A stretch of DNA of 64,000 bases from Lepisosteus oculatus (taxonomy: Eukaryota > Chordata > Actinopteri > Semionotiformes > Lepisosteidae), in the NCBI RefSeq assembly GCF_040954835.1, contig NC_090696.1:61906222-61970221 (forward strand), read 5' to 3'. The translations under genes were made by a program, and so were the position numbers. Below the pieces are notes generated by a model that searched no databases, was not told where the DNA came from, and saw only the letters and a program-made list of their open reading frames with translations. Positions 1-15,200 of the stretch are shown here, one piece after another. Each line of letters starts with the position of its first letter. Position 1 is the first letter of the stretch.

Positions 1-240
1 CGTCATACGTAGACAAAGACACAGACACAGACACATTTACACCAATGCCAGTTTTCTGAATAGTTAATGAACCTACCTGTATGTTTTTGGTTTGTGGGAG
101 GAAACCAGAGCACCTGGTGGAAAGCCATGTGAACATGGAGAGAACATGCAAACTCCACACAAACAGCACCCCAGGTCTGAGATTAAACCCAGAGCTCCAG
201 CGCTGTGAGGTAGCAATGCACACCACTGTGCCTCTATGCT
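1..240 (+). repeat. Widespread repeat family R1, 3' part
   Basis: Recognisable by AATGAACCTACCTGTATG, GTGGGAGGAAACCAGAGCAC, GAGAACATGCAAACTCCACA and the end GAGGTAGCAATGCACACCACTGTGCC. It is one of six diverged copies in the window and cut by the window edge. Confidence 0.7.
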
Positions 241-973
241 ACTTTGTCTAAATCTTTTTTTAAATTAATTTGTTGCTTCTATAATATTTGCTAACCGGCT
301 TGTTTTGTATTCATCTCCATACTTGACTAGTGCAGAATCCCGTGGTGCTCCACTGTTTACGCTGTTCCAGTTTGTTTCAATTTAGGCTAGAGCCATATCA
401 CAATATTTTCCCCCGATATATTAATATTGTCAAGAAAAATGTCCCAACTCCATACGTTATCATATTACCAGCACATTATGGATATCACTTAAAGAGGTCA
501 TATTTGACAGTAAAGCACTGTCTGCTAATGAGATTGATCTGCTTTTACTTTAGTTTAGAACTGTGTGGTATTTTAAGTATTGCTGGTTGTTTATTCTAAG
601 CAATTTCCTTGTATCACCTCACATATCTAAAAAGTAAAATATAGTATGAATGTTAATACATATCAGTATGTAGTATAAATACTGCTAAGTATTTAGCCTA
701 CTTAAAATTCATGGAGAAGGTCTATACAGCATTTCACAATATCAGTGTATGTTCATTCTAGTGCATTAAGTAAACTCCTTAGTCTCTTGGAAGTAGAAGG
801 CTTATTTGTGTATGTCATTGGCAGATATTGGCCTCCTATTTCAGTGTGAGGGTACAGTTTATTTTAATACCTATGCAAGTATGTTAGGAATATTTTGAAA
901 CTCTGTAGATTTAGTCTTTCTATTGTATTTATGTAGTGGGTCAACATGTTTGCAATTTGCCATAGAGTTTGTT

Positions 974-986
974 GGGGGGGGGGGGG
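974..986. repeat. Run of 13 guanines
   Basis: A homopolymer G run in otherwise AT-rich sequence. Its length is prone to sequencing error. Confidence 0.8.
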
Positions 987-3430
987 TTGTTGTATTTTAA
1001 GGCCATCGTTTGCATAATTATTGTATTCAGGCCTTTAGACATTGAGAATTTTGAGGTGGTTTAAACCCTGCAGTGCTGTTGCTTCCCAGTATCAGGAAAG
1101 AATCTCTTTAGTACTAAGCCTGATCATTATCACCATCATGTTTGTTACAGTCATGTTACCATCAGTTGGTCTTTGTTACAGTTGCATCATTAATTATGTT
1201 ACCATATTACATTAAAATTATTATCAGCTACTGACGTTGAGACGTTCAGAGCTGGTTGGATGTAATGATCACAACTGGCTTACCCAGTCTAATGTGCTAC
1301 TGTATGTGATGCCAATAAACAATATTTCTGCATGACCTAGGTAATCTGCAGTTTGACTGCTCCCAGTACTGTCTACAGTATAGTACAGGTGATACTGGCA
1401 TGTAACTACAGACAGTAATATCCTCATATACCACAATGCTGACTTAAGATTACATAGTGTGCCTGCTCAGGATTTTCTTTGGGCAGGAATGCCACCTGCA
1501 TTTCATACAGATGTAAATGCACAATTCATGTGTAGACAGTGTTTAGTTTGAATATAGTTTAATTATGATTTTAAAGGGAGTGAGGGATAGGTGCTCGGGT
1601 TATCGTACAGTGCAGAAATAAATGTGCTTCCTGATTATTACAGTAATAGTCTTTTAAGCTTCTCTGTTATTCCTTACACAAGCATTTTTTATGGTTGTTC
1701 AACTTTGCAAAAATTATATAATCCTATGCAGTGATGTACAATGGTAATTAGAGGTATTATGCTTAATATAGTATTGTAGAGCACAAAATAAGATGTATAA
1801 ATGTCCATAATAAAAACCTTGAGATCTTTGGATATGTTGCATGATACAGATCTGTGCTGAGGTGTAACTGAGTAACAATGAAAACTTTTCAACTACACAG
1901 TTTAGGAATTGAGGTATTTTATTTACACTAAATATGTAGTATTATGTGTTTATTCTGCTTGAGAAAAACAAAATTACATGCATCTAAACTGGCTTATCCA
2001 GTTTAACATGCTGTGTGCTATCAGTAGACATAAATAAGGTTGACCATCTTGATCCAGTTCAGAAGTTGTGAAATTGAAATGCATAACATGCTTGCATACA
2101 GCAGTGTTAGATATATAAAAATGATCTGAACGAGAAAGAACAAGTAAAATAGCCTATTACAGGATGACTTTGAAAGAGGTGCTTAATGTATTCAGATGGA
2201 GTATTGGAAAGATTTACCGCTGTTTGTGGTAGCTGAGTAGGCACATGTTGCCTGTGCACCTGGAAAGAAGTGAGCACAAGATGTTGCAAAACTGAAACTG
2301 AAAACTAAACCGAGTGTGTGTGCAGAGCTCTGAGGTAAGGCATCATTTAAAACTGAAAAGACAAGGATATCCGATTAAATATTTTTAAATCGTTGTACAG
2401 AAAGGAATTATACAGGGCATTGTATAGAAAAAAACAAACAGTGTGTTTTGTAACAGGAAGTTGTAGTCCATAAAGTCTGCGCTATAAAGGGATTACTTCT
2501 AACAAGATATCTATGTACTGTAGCTAAGCAAAGACCTCTGGGAGGCCTTACGGCTAATGTGGGACCTGCTGCGCATGCTAATGAACAGCGAAGCTCTTTT
2601 ATAGATCGGTAAACAATAACCTTCACCCATGACTCCTTTACTCTCAAGGGAAAGGCACAGTATAGCAATAATATCGGATGATTTATTCAAACTTCGCTAC
2701 TGCATTGGATTGTAAATGTTTATAATGTCTCGTTCAAAAATAGTTTATTACATACGAAGTATAAACTTCAAGCTAAAGATTTGAATAGGGGGGAGGGGAA
2801 AAAAGTGTGTTCTTTTATTTCCATACTTTCAGGAGAATAGATACAGTACATCACTGAAAAGAGGATTTCATCAGGCTCAATCCAGCAGGGATTCTGAGAT
2901 CAGAAGAGGTAACTGGAACAGGCTGGGAAAAAAATGACTTAAAAGTTCCTTGAAAGTAATCCATTGATTAAATTATATAAGTATTTTGTGTCTGTCACCT
3001 GAAGTGAAATTAAAGGACTATTTACAAATAATCAGAGACAGCAGTAATGAAGATGTCTTGTCAGATTCTCTAGCTTAAGCTAATCACTATATTATTAAGG
3101 GAAAAGAGAAGTTTCATATCACAAACTGCTTAACAGATTTATTACACGTACAGTTTTCCCCTGAAGAAAAAGTGATTAATTTTTTGTGTAATTTGCCTAT
3201 GTTCCTGACCAGGTGTGGATACAACGAGGTACATACAGTACATGACAGTGTTTGCATTTCAAGTGAATTATCACAAATATGTTGCATTATTTTGTCTGAG
3301 GAATTTCTCAACAGCTACTCAGTACTTATTTTTATTATTCCAGTCAGGTATAGTTTAAATATTTTGCTTACCCTGGAACGTTACTGAACTGATAATCTCA
3401 AACACAGCCCACATAAGTTAGCAATGAAGT

Positions 3431-3575
3431 CTGAACATAAGAAAGGTTAATGCCATTCAGCCCATCTAGCCCATTTGCTGGTAAATCCGAAGATCTCATC
3501 TTGCAGTTTTTTTAAAGAAGCCAGGATTTCGACTTCAACAGCCTTGCTGGGTAGCTGGTATCAGTCATATAACTA
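3431..3575 (+). repeat. Repeat family R2, head fragment
   Basis: GAACATAAGAAAGGTTAATG, CCATTCAGCCCATCTAGCCC, AGAAGCCAGGATTTCGACTT and CAACAGCCTTGCTGGGTAGC are typical of an old LINE- or SINE-type family in non-teleost fishes. Other partial copies are at 5540, 6541, 6918 and 57590. Confidence 0.55.
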
Positions 3576-5539
3576 GTTACTAACTATATAACTAATCAGA
3601 TGAATACAATATAGTAAATTTGTGCTTATTCTGGAACATTACTGAACTGATCATCATCAGTACACTGATGTGCAACAGTACAAACAGTGAAGTCTACCCA
3701 TGAATGTTATTTAGAAGTAACTTATAGTTGTACTACAACAGTTGACAGTTAAAAGGCAGACTTTTTTTTTCTTCTGCTGGTCTGAAAAGCTTTAATCCCA
3801 TTAAAAAGACCTCTAAATTTTTCAAAACAGTGGCTGTAGAAAATTAGTGTTTAAGCTTTTTATTTTTGTCTGAATTTAATTTTTCCCCTTTTCTTATGAT
3901 TGTTACATATTTCTGACATGAAAGTTTTTTTTTTAAATTGCTTCAGTGCCTCGGTCATTGAAGACACTCCATTCTCTTCTGTTCTTTCATTAAAGTCTTT
4001 TATTTCTGTTTTCTGATTGAAGCCTTGCTGGAAACCTTGATTAAGTTTTAAGTCTGTAGTCAATCTAGCCAATTCATTTTGTTCATCTCAGTATGTATAA
4101 GAAAAACTGAAATAACCTCTTTGTTACTTTTCTATATCATTGCCTGTTATGTATTTAGTTGAGTTGCATCCCACATTTATACAGATAAACTGTAGGCCAA
4201 CAGGATATTCTTCATTAAAATAACTATAAGAATACAGCAAAACCAATAGGAGGTTGCAGCCTGTATTGGGAGAACTGAAAGTGATTGACTGTGGAACGTG
4301 CCTGTTATAGAGTGAAAGTACTACTACATTATACATTCTAGATTATAGCAAAAAGCTGTAGAAGAAGAATGAGTCAGGCCAGTGTGTAGGCCAAACAAAT
4401 GTTTATTACATTCTTCTTTTTAGCAAATATGGCATAGGGATTCATCCACTGAATTCTTTCCAGGTGATTGTGTAGATTACCAGAGGTATTGAGGACGAGT
4501 TTGTATTCTATTCTACAATTCAGAAATGTGCAGCATTACCTGACATAATTAATGCTTAAATATTGAAAGAATAAACAATTTCTTCATATTTTCTGTAAGA
4601 AGATTCATTCAGGATTTAGAGATACATTGTATTTATTACACATAAAAGTACTATTACATGATGAAATAACATACAACGATATCATAATTTAACAAGTGAA
4701 TTTAGAAGAATGTCCAAGACTAAAATGCCGTAAGGTGTGAATGTGCAAATGATTTGTGGTTTGGGACTTCTGATTGTCTGGAGTCAGAGTATTTCACTAA
4801 ATATTGTAAATATTAGACTAAAACTATAAAAAACATGAATGGGCAGCATGATCTGTTCATTACTTTGGACTTACTTTAATTTGATTGCTTCATACATTGT
4901 GGAATGAAAAGAACTAAGCAAAACTACATTTTCTAAAGGGGAGAGGCTTTTCATGAGAGTCCTGACCTTCAGACTATACACAGCTGTATGCACTGTAGGC
5001 TATGCAATGCTTGCAAATGTTTTGATGGGCACCTGTGCCTAACCTAAGTAAACAGATGGAAAAAGCAGCCATTCTGGCTGCTGGTGATTGATAAAAATAA
5101 TATGTTATTTATGAATTTTGTTTTTTTGTGGTGCACTTGCTTAACCCTGCCGGTTGTAGATAATTAAGGCTCTTTCCTTAATGTAATTAATTTGGTTATA
5201 TCCAGGAACATTGTGGGATGTAAGGAAGTAAAAGGGAAACCTCTTTGCGTGTATATACTGTACTGTAGTTCTCTGATCTTCTGGAAACCATTTTCTGCAT
5301 GTATGACTGCTAGAACAGCAGCATTGGAATTACTGTTAAAGTTGAATGGTGTGGCTGCTGTATGTTCAGTTTAGGCTTAACTGAAAGTACAGAACATCTG
5401 TTGGCAGTTTTGTGCTTTGTGTTGCATATAGCAATACTGTATATCATCACTCTTCATGTTTTTCCGGGAGCACAGACGTTTTGTTGTTACCAGAGTGAGT
5501 TTGTTTAATGAACTCTTTAATCTTTAATCAGCCATGTTG

Positions 5540-5860
5540 TTGAAGCTGATATCCAATCATTTCTTGAAAGAAGCCAGGGTGAGATCCTTGGATCAATTAA
5601 CTACTCAATACCGGCCTTCTCTCATTTGTATAACTTCTTAAGTTCTTGTACAGGGTGAACAGTCCTCTCTGTTCAAACCTAAATAGAATTAATCCTAGTT
5701 CTTCAACCTTGTCAGTGCACAATATTACATTAGATCCTGTTTGATCTTCTCTGGATTGATTCCAGAGCAGCAATGTCTTTTTTGTGATATGGTGAGCAGA
5801 GTTGACCAGAATACACCAAATGAGACCTTAAAAGTGCCTTCGACAACTTAAATATCAGCT
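5540..5860 (+). repeat. Repeat family R2, diverged copy
   Basis: ATCCAATCATTTCTTGAAAG, AAGCCAGGGTGAGATCC and the later TGATTCCAGAGCAGCAATG are shared with 6918-7340. Confidence 0.55.
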
Positions 5861-6228
5861 TAATCAAGGAGCGTTATCGCATTTCAAACCTTGTTCAATG
5901 TTGAACATTTCACAAATTATGTGTCAAATGTTTGTAGAAACTGTTGATATTGTTCCAGTGGCTAAATGCTTAAATATTTGGGTTGAAATGCATGCTTGTT
6001 AGTGGCTTAAGTGGTGTTAGTAGACCAGTAAGTGGTATTCATCCCTCTGGACCAGAATATCCCCCAACCAAAGCCCAAGTGTAGTGACTGGGGACATTGC
6101 AGTTTGCAGGTGCCACCCTTTGCCTGAGATGTTAGAAAGGGTCCTGAGTACTTGATTATTAAAGATCCTGAAGCACTAATAATGATTTCTTAGTGATGAT
6201 GAGACTTAGAAATGTTTGTCCTTTTCAG

Positions 6229-9200
6229 AGCTGCTGAATATGTTTAACAGAAACGGGAGCTCATATGGGCCCAACCGCAGGAAACCAGCGGACAGCACTA
6301 ACGGTGGATCTAAACCGGAGAAGGAGAGCAGTAATGCTGCAGGATCTGGAGAGATGGCCAAGACCTACACAAAAGAGCAGCTGGAGGGAGTGCAGAGGTG
6401 AGTGAGACACTTCCCCACCGTAATCACCAACTTCTGTTTTTCTAAAGCTCATTTTAATAGTACCACAGTTTTGCAGTGCAGTTTTCTGCAGATAGTAACG
6501 ACACTGTCGGTAATACTTGAACCAAATCACTATGAATATTGTCGAACATCAGAATGGTTAATAAATGAGAGGAGGCCATTTGGTCTGTATTGCTCATTTA
6601 ATCGCTACCTTACAAGTCTCTTTACATTTTTAATTGGCTGCTAAATGTTAAAAACTGGGATTTGGGCCAACTTCAAGACCTGATTATTAATTATGTGACT
6701 CAAATATAGAGGAGAAAACCTATGGCAAAGAGTAGTATCAGTGCAGATGTTTTCTCGGTACTGTTAGGCAAGTACAAGGACTGTTTAAGTTGTACTGAAG
6801 TATATATTTCAATATTATAAGTTTTACATTTTTGAAAAAGGTTAAATGTACGCAATGTAGCAACAGTAGGTACATAAAAATCCAAGCTTTAGGAGGCCAG
6901 TTAATTGTTTTCCAGTCGCTAATTGGATCTAATCCAGCCATTTCTTGAAAGAATCCAGGATATTGGCTTCAACGATATTGTTGTGCAGCTTATTCCATAC
7001 TCCCACAACTCTTTGGGTAAAGATGTCTTGTCCCATTTTTAAATGCTTTTCTCCGTATCTACTTTTGGTTCACTGTTGGATCAAAAGAAGTCAAATGGTT
7101 TGAGTTTGTCATCGCCTTTGAAGAATTCGAATACTTGAATCTTGTCCTGTCATAGTTGTCTCTGTTAAAGATGAAAAAAAGTTAAGTTAGACAGCATTAG
7201 ACATTTCTTTGATCCTAGGAATATATATCGTGTTGCTCTTCTCTGGCTTGATTCCAGACCAGCAATACATTTTAACAAATGTGAATGACAGGAAGCTGAG
7301 TATTATGACATACTTTATATGATTTGTAGTTGTCCCATAAACTTAATGAGGGGCCTGCACTTTTTCATATTACACCACCACAGACCAAACTATCTATAGT
7401 ACAGGGATTATTTCTTTAGTACAACATAATTTAATGTCAAGACTGTGTTATGTATACATGTTCTCTTCGATCCCTGCATGTTTCTTTGGCTTCATTAGGG
7501 AAACCTGGAAGCTGATATCAGTATGTATTACTTTTTGTTATGTGAACAGCAGAACACATTAAGTGTTGCTACTAGTTCCTTCAGCAAAGAAAACTGTCTG
7601 AATTTAGGCACCTTTTTAAAGATCTTGGCATAATGACATGAGCTTGAAGGTGGATGGAAATGGAGCAGAATTATTTTGAAGTTTTTTTTGACACGTTTAT
7701 CACAATGAAAGAAGAATAAGCTAAAACATATATTTAGAAAGCTACAAAGATTTTCTAGAGAAATACTGATGTTTCAGTATCAGATCTGTGATATACTATG
7801 CATTTGTAAATGCTGATAGTCTTTTCATCTATTAATGAATCTTGTAGACATTCCCTCAGATGTCTATGGTACACATTCTTTAAAAGATATATACAGTATA
7901 TTTCCTGATTTAACCTAATGACAGCTCGAGAAAAGGATTTATAGTCTCTAAAAACTATAAGTGCATATTTAGAAGTCAATTAGTTTCTGCTTGGCAAGAA
8001 GTTTTTTTCTATTTACATTTCCATCAAATACTACCACAGACCCCAGATTCATGAGGTCAGCCACAAATCCAAATCTGGGAAACTTGGGAGGATTGTATCC
8101 TGATTGTGCTAGAGTTTTTTAAAAGATTCCCCATAGTTGCCATTGAATGTAAAATGCTCACTCCAAATTTCTGATCACACGTTTACCCTTTAGGTAAAAT
8201 GCTTGTACATCCTTCCTGGTGAGGTAGCAGCTATCCTAGTCTCATGATGATGGACAAAATCAAAATGTCATCTGGATGTCTTTTGGTATTTGGTATAGCC
8301 ATCACTAGTTTTTGAGTTCAATAATCTTTTATCTTGAATTTTTATAGATCTTTTCCCAGGATGACACAGTACTGAGTGATTAGATCTGCTTTCGGATTCC
8401 TTTAATACCCAGTGACAATGAAGTTGACCTCCAGAAGCTTCTTTAGACTATTTATTTATGTGGTTTTATAATATACAGTAAAAGATGAGCAAAAGCACCA
8501 TAATTACATACATTTTCAAGAATTGTATGTTACGAATAAATCTGGACATTGTCTATGTGTTTCTTACATATGATATCCTTAATACATTTTCATAAACAAT
8601 TTATAAAAGTTATAAATGTTGACAATTATTGATGTATTTTCTTTGTGAAATATACAATTAATTGTAATTGTCAAGGGTATTAATACTTTTGGAGGATTTA
8701 GACTCCATAGGATATCAATATATAAGAAGTGTGAAATTTTAACGTCAACAACAAATCTCTTATACTAGTGGTAGAAGAGGTGGAATAATTAAAAAGTTAC
8801 AGAAACAGGCAGTCATTCAGACTGTTCTAGGTGGCATAAGATGAAGAACCTCTGAAACTGAGAAAGACATTGTTGAAGAACTTTAAATATAATGAGATTA
8901 AACTGAAACTCACCTCTAAGTAATTAAAAGCATTAGGGTAAGACATTGTTAGACAATAAGTAGTTGCATTTTTAAACTGTCATTTTGTTTATAGAAAATT
9001 CAAAGCAAGTAGAGGTTAAACATGAAACATTGATTAATTTGGGCTCAATTTTAAAGCTTTGTGATTTTTGGTGTCTCGAGGACATACACCCTAAGGAGCA
9101 AATTAACATTATAAGGATTATGGATGAGGTCAGACGCAACGTGCTGGATAAATTGCATAATTCATTGTCAGAAGGGAACTGAGGGCAGGGCTGTTTGCGT

Positions 9201-12200
9201 TAATCTTGCACCACCAGCAATGATGAGCGAGGTGTTGCGTTTTATCAATAGAACATCTACAGTAACTTAATCGTTACCTGATGATGGCCTTAACATTTGT
9301 AACTGTTGAACATTCTCTTACTGCAAACATTGTCAGTTTTAGTTTTTATGCTATAAAACTACATACTCTACTATAACATTATATAATAATGAAGCATTCA
9401 TAGGAATAAGCAGGCTCTAGTCTTTGTGTTGATTGATATTAGAAATGATTTGGTGTATGAAGATCCTCAAAGGTTGCTCTGAGACCAGACTCAAGATTTG
9501 TGAAGTGAAAGGTTAGAAAACTAATGATTACAAAAATTCCAACAAGTTGTTTGCATTCATAACTTGCTGTTTTACTAACCACTCTGCTTTTGCCTTTTCA
9601 AAACGACACAGGATAAAGAAATGCAAAGATTACTATGAAGTTCTGGGCATAAGTAAAGAGGCCAATGAAGATGAACTGAAAAAAGCCTATAGAAAACTGG
9701 CACTGAAGTTTCACCCTGATAAGAACCATGCTCCTGGAGCCACGGAGGCCTTCAAAAGTAACAAATATATTCTGTTCTCCCTTAACTACTATGGGATAGG
9801 ATTGCAATTTCCTATAGTGTAAAGAGCTGGATAGTCACTTGTTACCCTAGAATGCTAAGGGACAGGGGATCGTATTTGTAAGTACCAAAGTTTGGTGTAT
9901 AACACTTTTGAAGCACTCGTGTTTTTTGGGACATTAATAATTATCCTAATACTTTTGATGACTCTTAAAACAGTAAAGTCCATCCATCCATTTTCTAACC
10001 ACCTCATCCAATACAGGGTCGTGTGGGAGCCAGAGCTTGACCTGACAAGTCACAGGTGCAGGGCAGGATACATAGTGGACTGTACGCCAGTTCCTCACAG
10101 GTCACACACAGAGACAAACATGCACGCGTTCACACGAGGGCCGATTTCCCCCCGAAGAATTTTAACCTACCAGTATGTCTTTCGACTGTGGGAGGAATGC
10201 CGAGCGCCCGGGGGAAATGTACAAACTCCATGTAGATAATCCCCCAGGAACTGAACCCAGGGCCCCAGTACTGCAAGATAACAAAGCTAAACGACTGCGC
10301 CACCATGTAGCCCAACAATACAGTCAAAAATGATAATTGCTCCCGGTCGTTGCTATTTACTGAAATGTCTTATTATATATCATATTATGTAAAATTACAC
10401 AGCAGTACAGTTTCCTGTTCCTTGGCTTTGAAGCTGAGAGGCTGAGAAGAAACGGAATTCTTTCCTGCTTTGTGTTTTAGAAATCGGTAATGCATATGCA
10501 GTGCTCAGTAACCCCGACAAGAGAAAGCAGTATGACCTGACTGGGGGAGAGGACACTACGAGCAGTCCCCAGGGACGGGGATTTGACTTCCACGGGGGCT
10601 TCGAAGCCGACATCACCCCTGAGGACCTCTTTAACATGTTCTTTGGGGGAGGATTTCCTTCAAGTGAGTTTGACACTCTCCTCGCTGACGCAGCACCAGC
10701 ACTACGGCTTTACAGGCAGTGGCTGCAGTTCTTAATAATAGGGTGTTCCATTGATTTTTAAAACCTTCTATTTAAGCATCTGACTTAATTGATTAGGGGA
10801 TCTGATTGTTAAAATATCCCTGGTCTGTTTCTTAGGAGAAGGCAGGGAGTTTTTTTTTTATTTGGTTATTAAATGTTATAAGGATTTTACTCTTTTAGTG
10901 TGTAGTGTTTTTTTCAAACACTCCTTAGAAGCCTGGAAGATCAATGTTATTGATTCACCCAAACATGCAATTGATTTTTCAGCTATGTCCGTACACAGTA
11001 TGTTGGGTTCTAACCTGAACTGTTACACAATAATACAAATACAGCCTGATGCCTTTGTTGCCATAGCTTAATAAAGCTTTCCTTCATGAAGGTAGTTTCA
11101 TGAAACATCTAAATACCATCTAAATAAAGCAGTTCTGTGGACAACACCTAAAACTTCTGAGGCTCTTCTGATCTCTTTTCATATTGTGAATGGCTCTTCA
11201 TCTGGGAAATTAGGTCACAGACGTATTAGGAGCAGTGTGCAGTGTCATGACCTACTTGTTCCACCTTTAAGATCTAACACTAGTAGTTAACACTTTAATT
11301 ACATTATGGTATCTGAGTTAAACTGACATGTCTCAGGCAGATTATTCATAGTTGCTGTCTTATTTATTTTTCACACAAGCAGTGAGAGCAAGATCAACAA
11401 ATTAATAAAAGCACTGCTACATCTATAAAGCTAGTAAAAAGCAAGTATGGACAGGTTAGAGACATGCTAATACCATATATTTATATCCTTGGCATTAAAA
11501 TAAATAAAATAGTGACACAGATTATTTAATATGATTATATAGGTTCTTGTCAAGGAATACACTACATTTTCTCAGTAAGTTATAGTGGCTATCAATAGTG
11601 TTCACCTATCTTGGACTTTCTTACATTTTATAGTGTTTGATTTGTAATGCATTTAACTGGGAGTTTTTGCCATTGATTGACAGAAAACGCTCTATAAAGT
11701 ATCAAACTGAAAACAAAATTCTATAGATCCTCCTAAATTAATTGTAAATATGAAACAGAAATAACTGATTGCATATGCATTTACCCAATTTGAGTCAGTA
11801 TTTGATAGAGGCAGATTTAGCAGAAATTATAGCCATGAGTCTTCTTGGATAAGTTTCTACCAGCTTTGCACATTTGGACATTGTCATTTTTGCCCATTCT
11901 TCTTTGCACAATTGCTCCAACCCCCTCAGATTCTTGATATTCTTGATTGGATTGACTTCTGGGGCTTTAACTGGGCCACTCTAGGACATTTGCTTTTTTC
12001 TTTTCCAACCACTCCAGTGTGGCTTTGGAAGTATGTTTTGGGCCATTCTCCTACTGGAAGATGAGTCCTCTCTCAAGTCCCTTGTCTCTTGCAGCAGCAG
12101 GCTTTCCTCCTGGATTTCTCTATTCTTTCTGCATCCATTTTTCCTTTTGTCTTCACAAGTCTCCCGGGTCCTGATCCAGTGATGCATCCCCATAGCATGG

Positions 12201-15200
12201 TATTGCCACCACCATGCTTCACCGTATGAATGGTGTTCTCAAGATTACTGTTACACTTGTACCAAACTTAACACTTATCATTGAGGCCAAAAAGTTCATC
12301 TTTGGTCTCGTCAGACAATAGAATCTTCTTCAACGGAGTCTCCCACATGCCTTCGGGGGAAGTATAGTCAAGATTTGTTGTGAGTTTTTTGTCGCTCTTC
12401 CAGTAAAGCCCAAATTTGTGAAGCACCCAGGCAATTGTGATATGCAGTTTCTCCCATTTTAGCTATAGAAGACTGTAATTACATTAGAGTTGTACACGGC
12501 CTTTTGGTGGTATCCATGACTAGTTTTCTTGCCTCGATGCTCAGTTTTTAAGGACACCCTGTCACAGTTTTATCATAATTTCTACATTTCTTTACAATGG
12601 ACTTTACTGTGCTTTGGGGGGTATGTAATGCCTTGGACATTTTCTTATACCCTTCCCTTGATTGGTGCTTTTCAATATCCATTTACTAAATAAAAGTTAT
12701 TTTTTCTTCATGATATAGTTTTTGTTGAGAACTGTACTAATCAACTGTGGGACCTCTCAGAGACGGGTATATTCATGTTGAATTCATGCGAAACACCGTT
12801 ATTGCCCACAGGTGGACTCCATTCAACATATACAGTAACATGACTTCTAAAGACATTTGGTTGCACCAGAGCCCTTTTAAGTGTCACAGTAAAAGGGGGT
12901 GAATGCCAATGCAATCACTTATTTTCTGTTTTATATTTACAATTAGAAGGCTCTGTGGAAGTTTGTTTTCAATTTGACATTATAGAGTGTTTTGTGTTGA
13001 TAAATGGCAAAAAAATCCAAATAAATACATTGTAATTCTATATTGTAGCACAGTAAAATATGATAAAAAACAAGGCAATTAATACTTTTGAAAGGCACTG
13101 TATGTAATTTTATTCAGAACAGCTGATAAACAATTAAATTAACTTGGTTACAGTGAATGGTATATTCACAAATTGCATAGTTCTTCCATGAAATATACCA
13201 GTTTATAACCATCTGGGGTTTGTTGTTTTCTTAGTGATCAATTGATCACTTCTCACGGTAAATGTATTTTTCTTCATAGGCAGCACACACACATTTGCTA
13301 ATGGCGGAGCACGATACAGCCAGCAGTATCAGAACAACAACAGGAGAGAGAGAGAAGAGGAGAGGGGTGATGTATGTATTATCGCTGACTGTCAGTGTTT
13401 CAAGGTCTTTAACAGGAATAAAATGAATTTCCTTAATTTTATCACCTCAGAAAGGGGTGAAATGTGGAAAGTTTTCCAAAGAAAAATAGAAGGGTTAAAA
13501 ATAGAATTTAGTGTTCAGTTTGCTTCTCATTTGTAGACTTTAATCCTTCTTTTATGTTAAAAAATGTGAGGTTAGTGAAAGAAGAATAAAATGTTCACAA
13601 TAAAGTCTCAGATGGAAGAAAGATGTATATGTACAAAATGTTTTCCAAAATTACAAAGAGACACCAAATACACCTTATATTTGTAATCGCTAACATAAGT
13701 GTAGCTAAAATTATTAATATACAAAAGGCTTTCCCAGATTTCAGTGTAGAGTTTGCTTAGCATTTGCCTCATGGAAATGGGGCAAGGTTTCTAATCAGTA
13801 TTTTGTTTGCCCATTCTGTTTTCCAGGGAGGATTTTCAATGTTCATTCAGTTGATGCCTATCGTTGTCCTGATTCTTGTGTCCATTCTAAGCCAGCTTAT
13901 GGTCTCCACTCCGCCTTACAGCCTCTATTCTAGACCGTGAGTCTTTTCTGCAGCTCTAGGAGTTGATGTGGTACTGAAAAACCTTTCACCATGGTATGTT
14001 CTAGTGAACATACAATTGCATCAGGGACATCATACAAGAGTTTGTGTGTGTGTCTCCAACTGCCTATACATGTCGGTATTTACGCCTAGTCTGCTTGTAT
14101 CTATCACTCTGTGTATCTGTCTGTGCCTGACTTTTTGCCTCTCTATTCTTATAACTGGTAAGTCCAATTGTATTTATAGACTCCCCTTTCCTTGTAAGGT
14201 ATTGAGAATAATAAGAAAAACTGGAGTACTTCGGTTGCCTCATTCATTCACCTGTTATTTAAAGCTGTCATTTTGTTTGAAAGATTCTCCCGATTCCATA
14301 TAAAAATATTAATACTACAGAAGTTGTCCAATTACTCCAGATAATGCGATTAAATATGTAAGACCTTGAGTGGAAGTTAAACACAAAATATACCCAGGTA
14401 GAGGGTTTTAGTTTGACAACTATGAAATACGTTGTATTTATCATATCCTTTTTGTTAGATTTTGCACCCTTTACCGCCTTTAAGTCATCTAAAATCATAC
14501 TTCTGTCATCATACAGTATAAAACATAACGAAATCATACAATTCAGTATTTTTTGAAAAACGTATTTTAACAACTATATGAAAAGAGTTTTTTACTTTTT
14601 TACAGGTCTACTGGGCAAACAATTAAAAGGCAGACAGAGAACCTACGTATAGAATACTATGTCTCTAGGGACTTCAAGTCAGAATACAAGGGGTCGGCTC
14701 TACAAAAGATAGAAAAAAGTGTGGAAGAGGACTATGTTTCTAATATCAGGAATAACTGCTGGAAAGAGAGGCAAACAAGTAAGATTCTTTCTTTATGCAC
14801 TATAAATATACGTAGGTTCTAAAGATGCGAAAGTACCTTGTTGGAAAAACTGTGCTCTCTCTGGATTGATTTGTCCCCATTGTGTGTAATTCAAGGAGAC
14901 AATCCCTAATTCAGTTCAGCCTTTAGCTTCCAGAAGGTGGTGACAAAGTCTTTAAGTGAATTAATTCATGAGATTTGTATTCAGAGATTTTCAGATACCA
15001 GATCAAGAAAGTCTTTTCTTAGAAATACATTTTACAACATCAGTAAAGTCAGCAGGTTGAAGAATATTGAATTAAATTATTTTTTGTTTTAGTGCTAAAT
15101 TCTGTAACATAGGTGTAAAATGTAATTGTTTGTTTATTATTATTAACCTTTACTGATACTTGTTTCAATGTATTTTTTTTTTCGTTCTTTCCAGAGACAG

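Larger units (their letters stand above)
241..6228. other. Region upstream of DNAJB14 exon 2
   Basis: Intergenic sequence or DNAJB14 intron 1. Apart from the G run and R2 copies it is AT-rich and unique-looking. AATAAA at 1314-1319 could end an upstream gene's transcript, but no coding exon is visible to support it. The DNAJB14 first exon was looked for and not found. Confidence 0.6.

Noticed and set aside
1300-1330. 3' end of an upstream gene (AATAAA at 1314)
   Set aside because: No coding exon or other 3' UTR evidence upstream in the window; AATAAA is common by chance in AT-rich DNA.
6216-6228. ATG at 6216 as the DNAJB14 start
   Set aside because: The ATG precedes a good splice acceptor (CTTTTCAG at 6221-6228), and known DNAJB14 proteins have about 40 more N-terminal residues from another exon.
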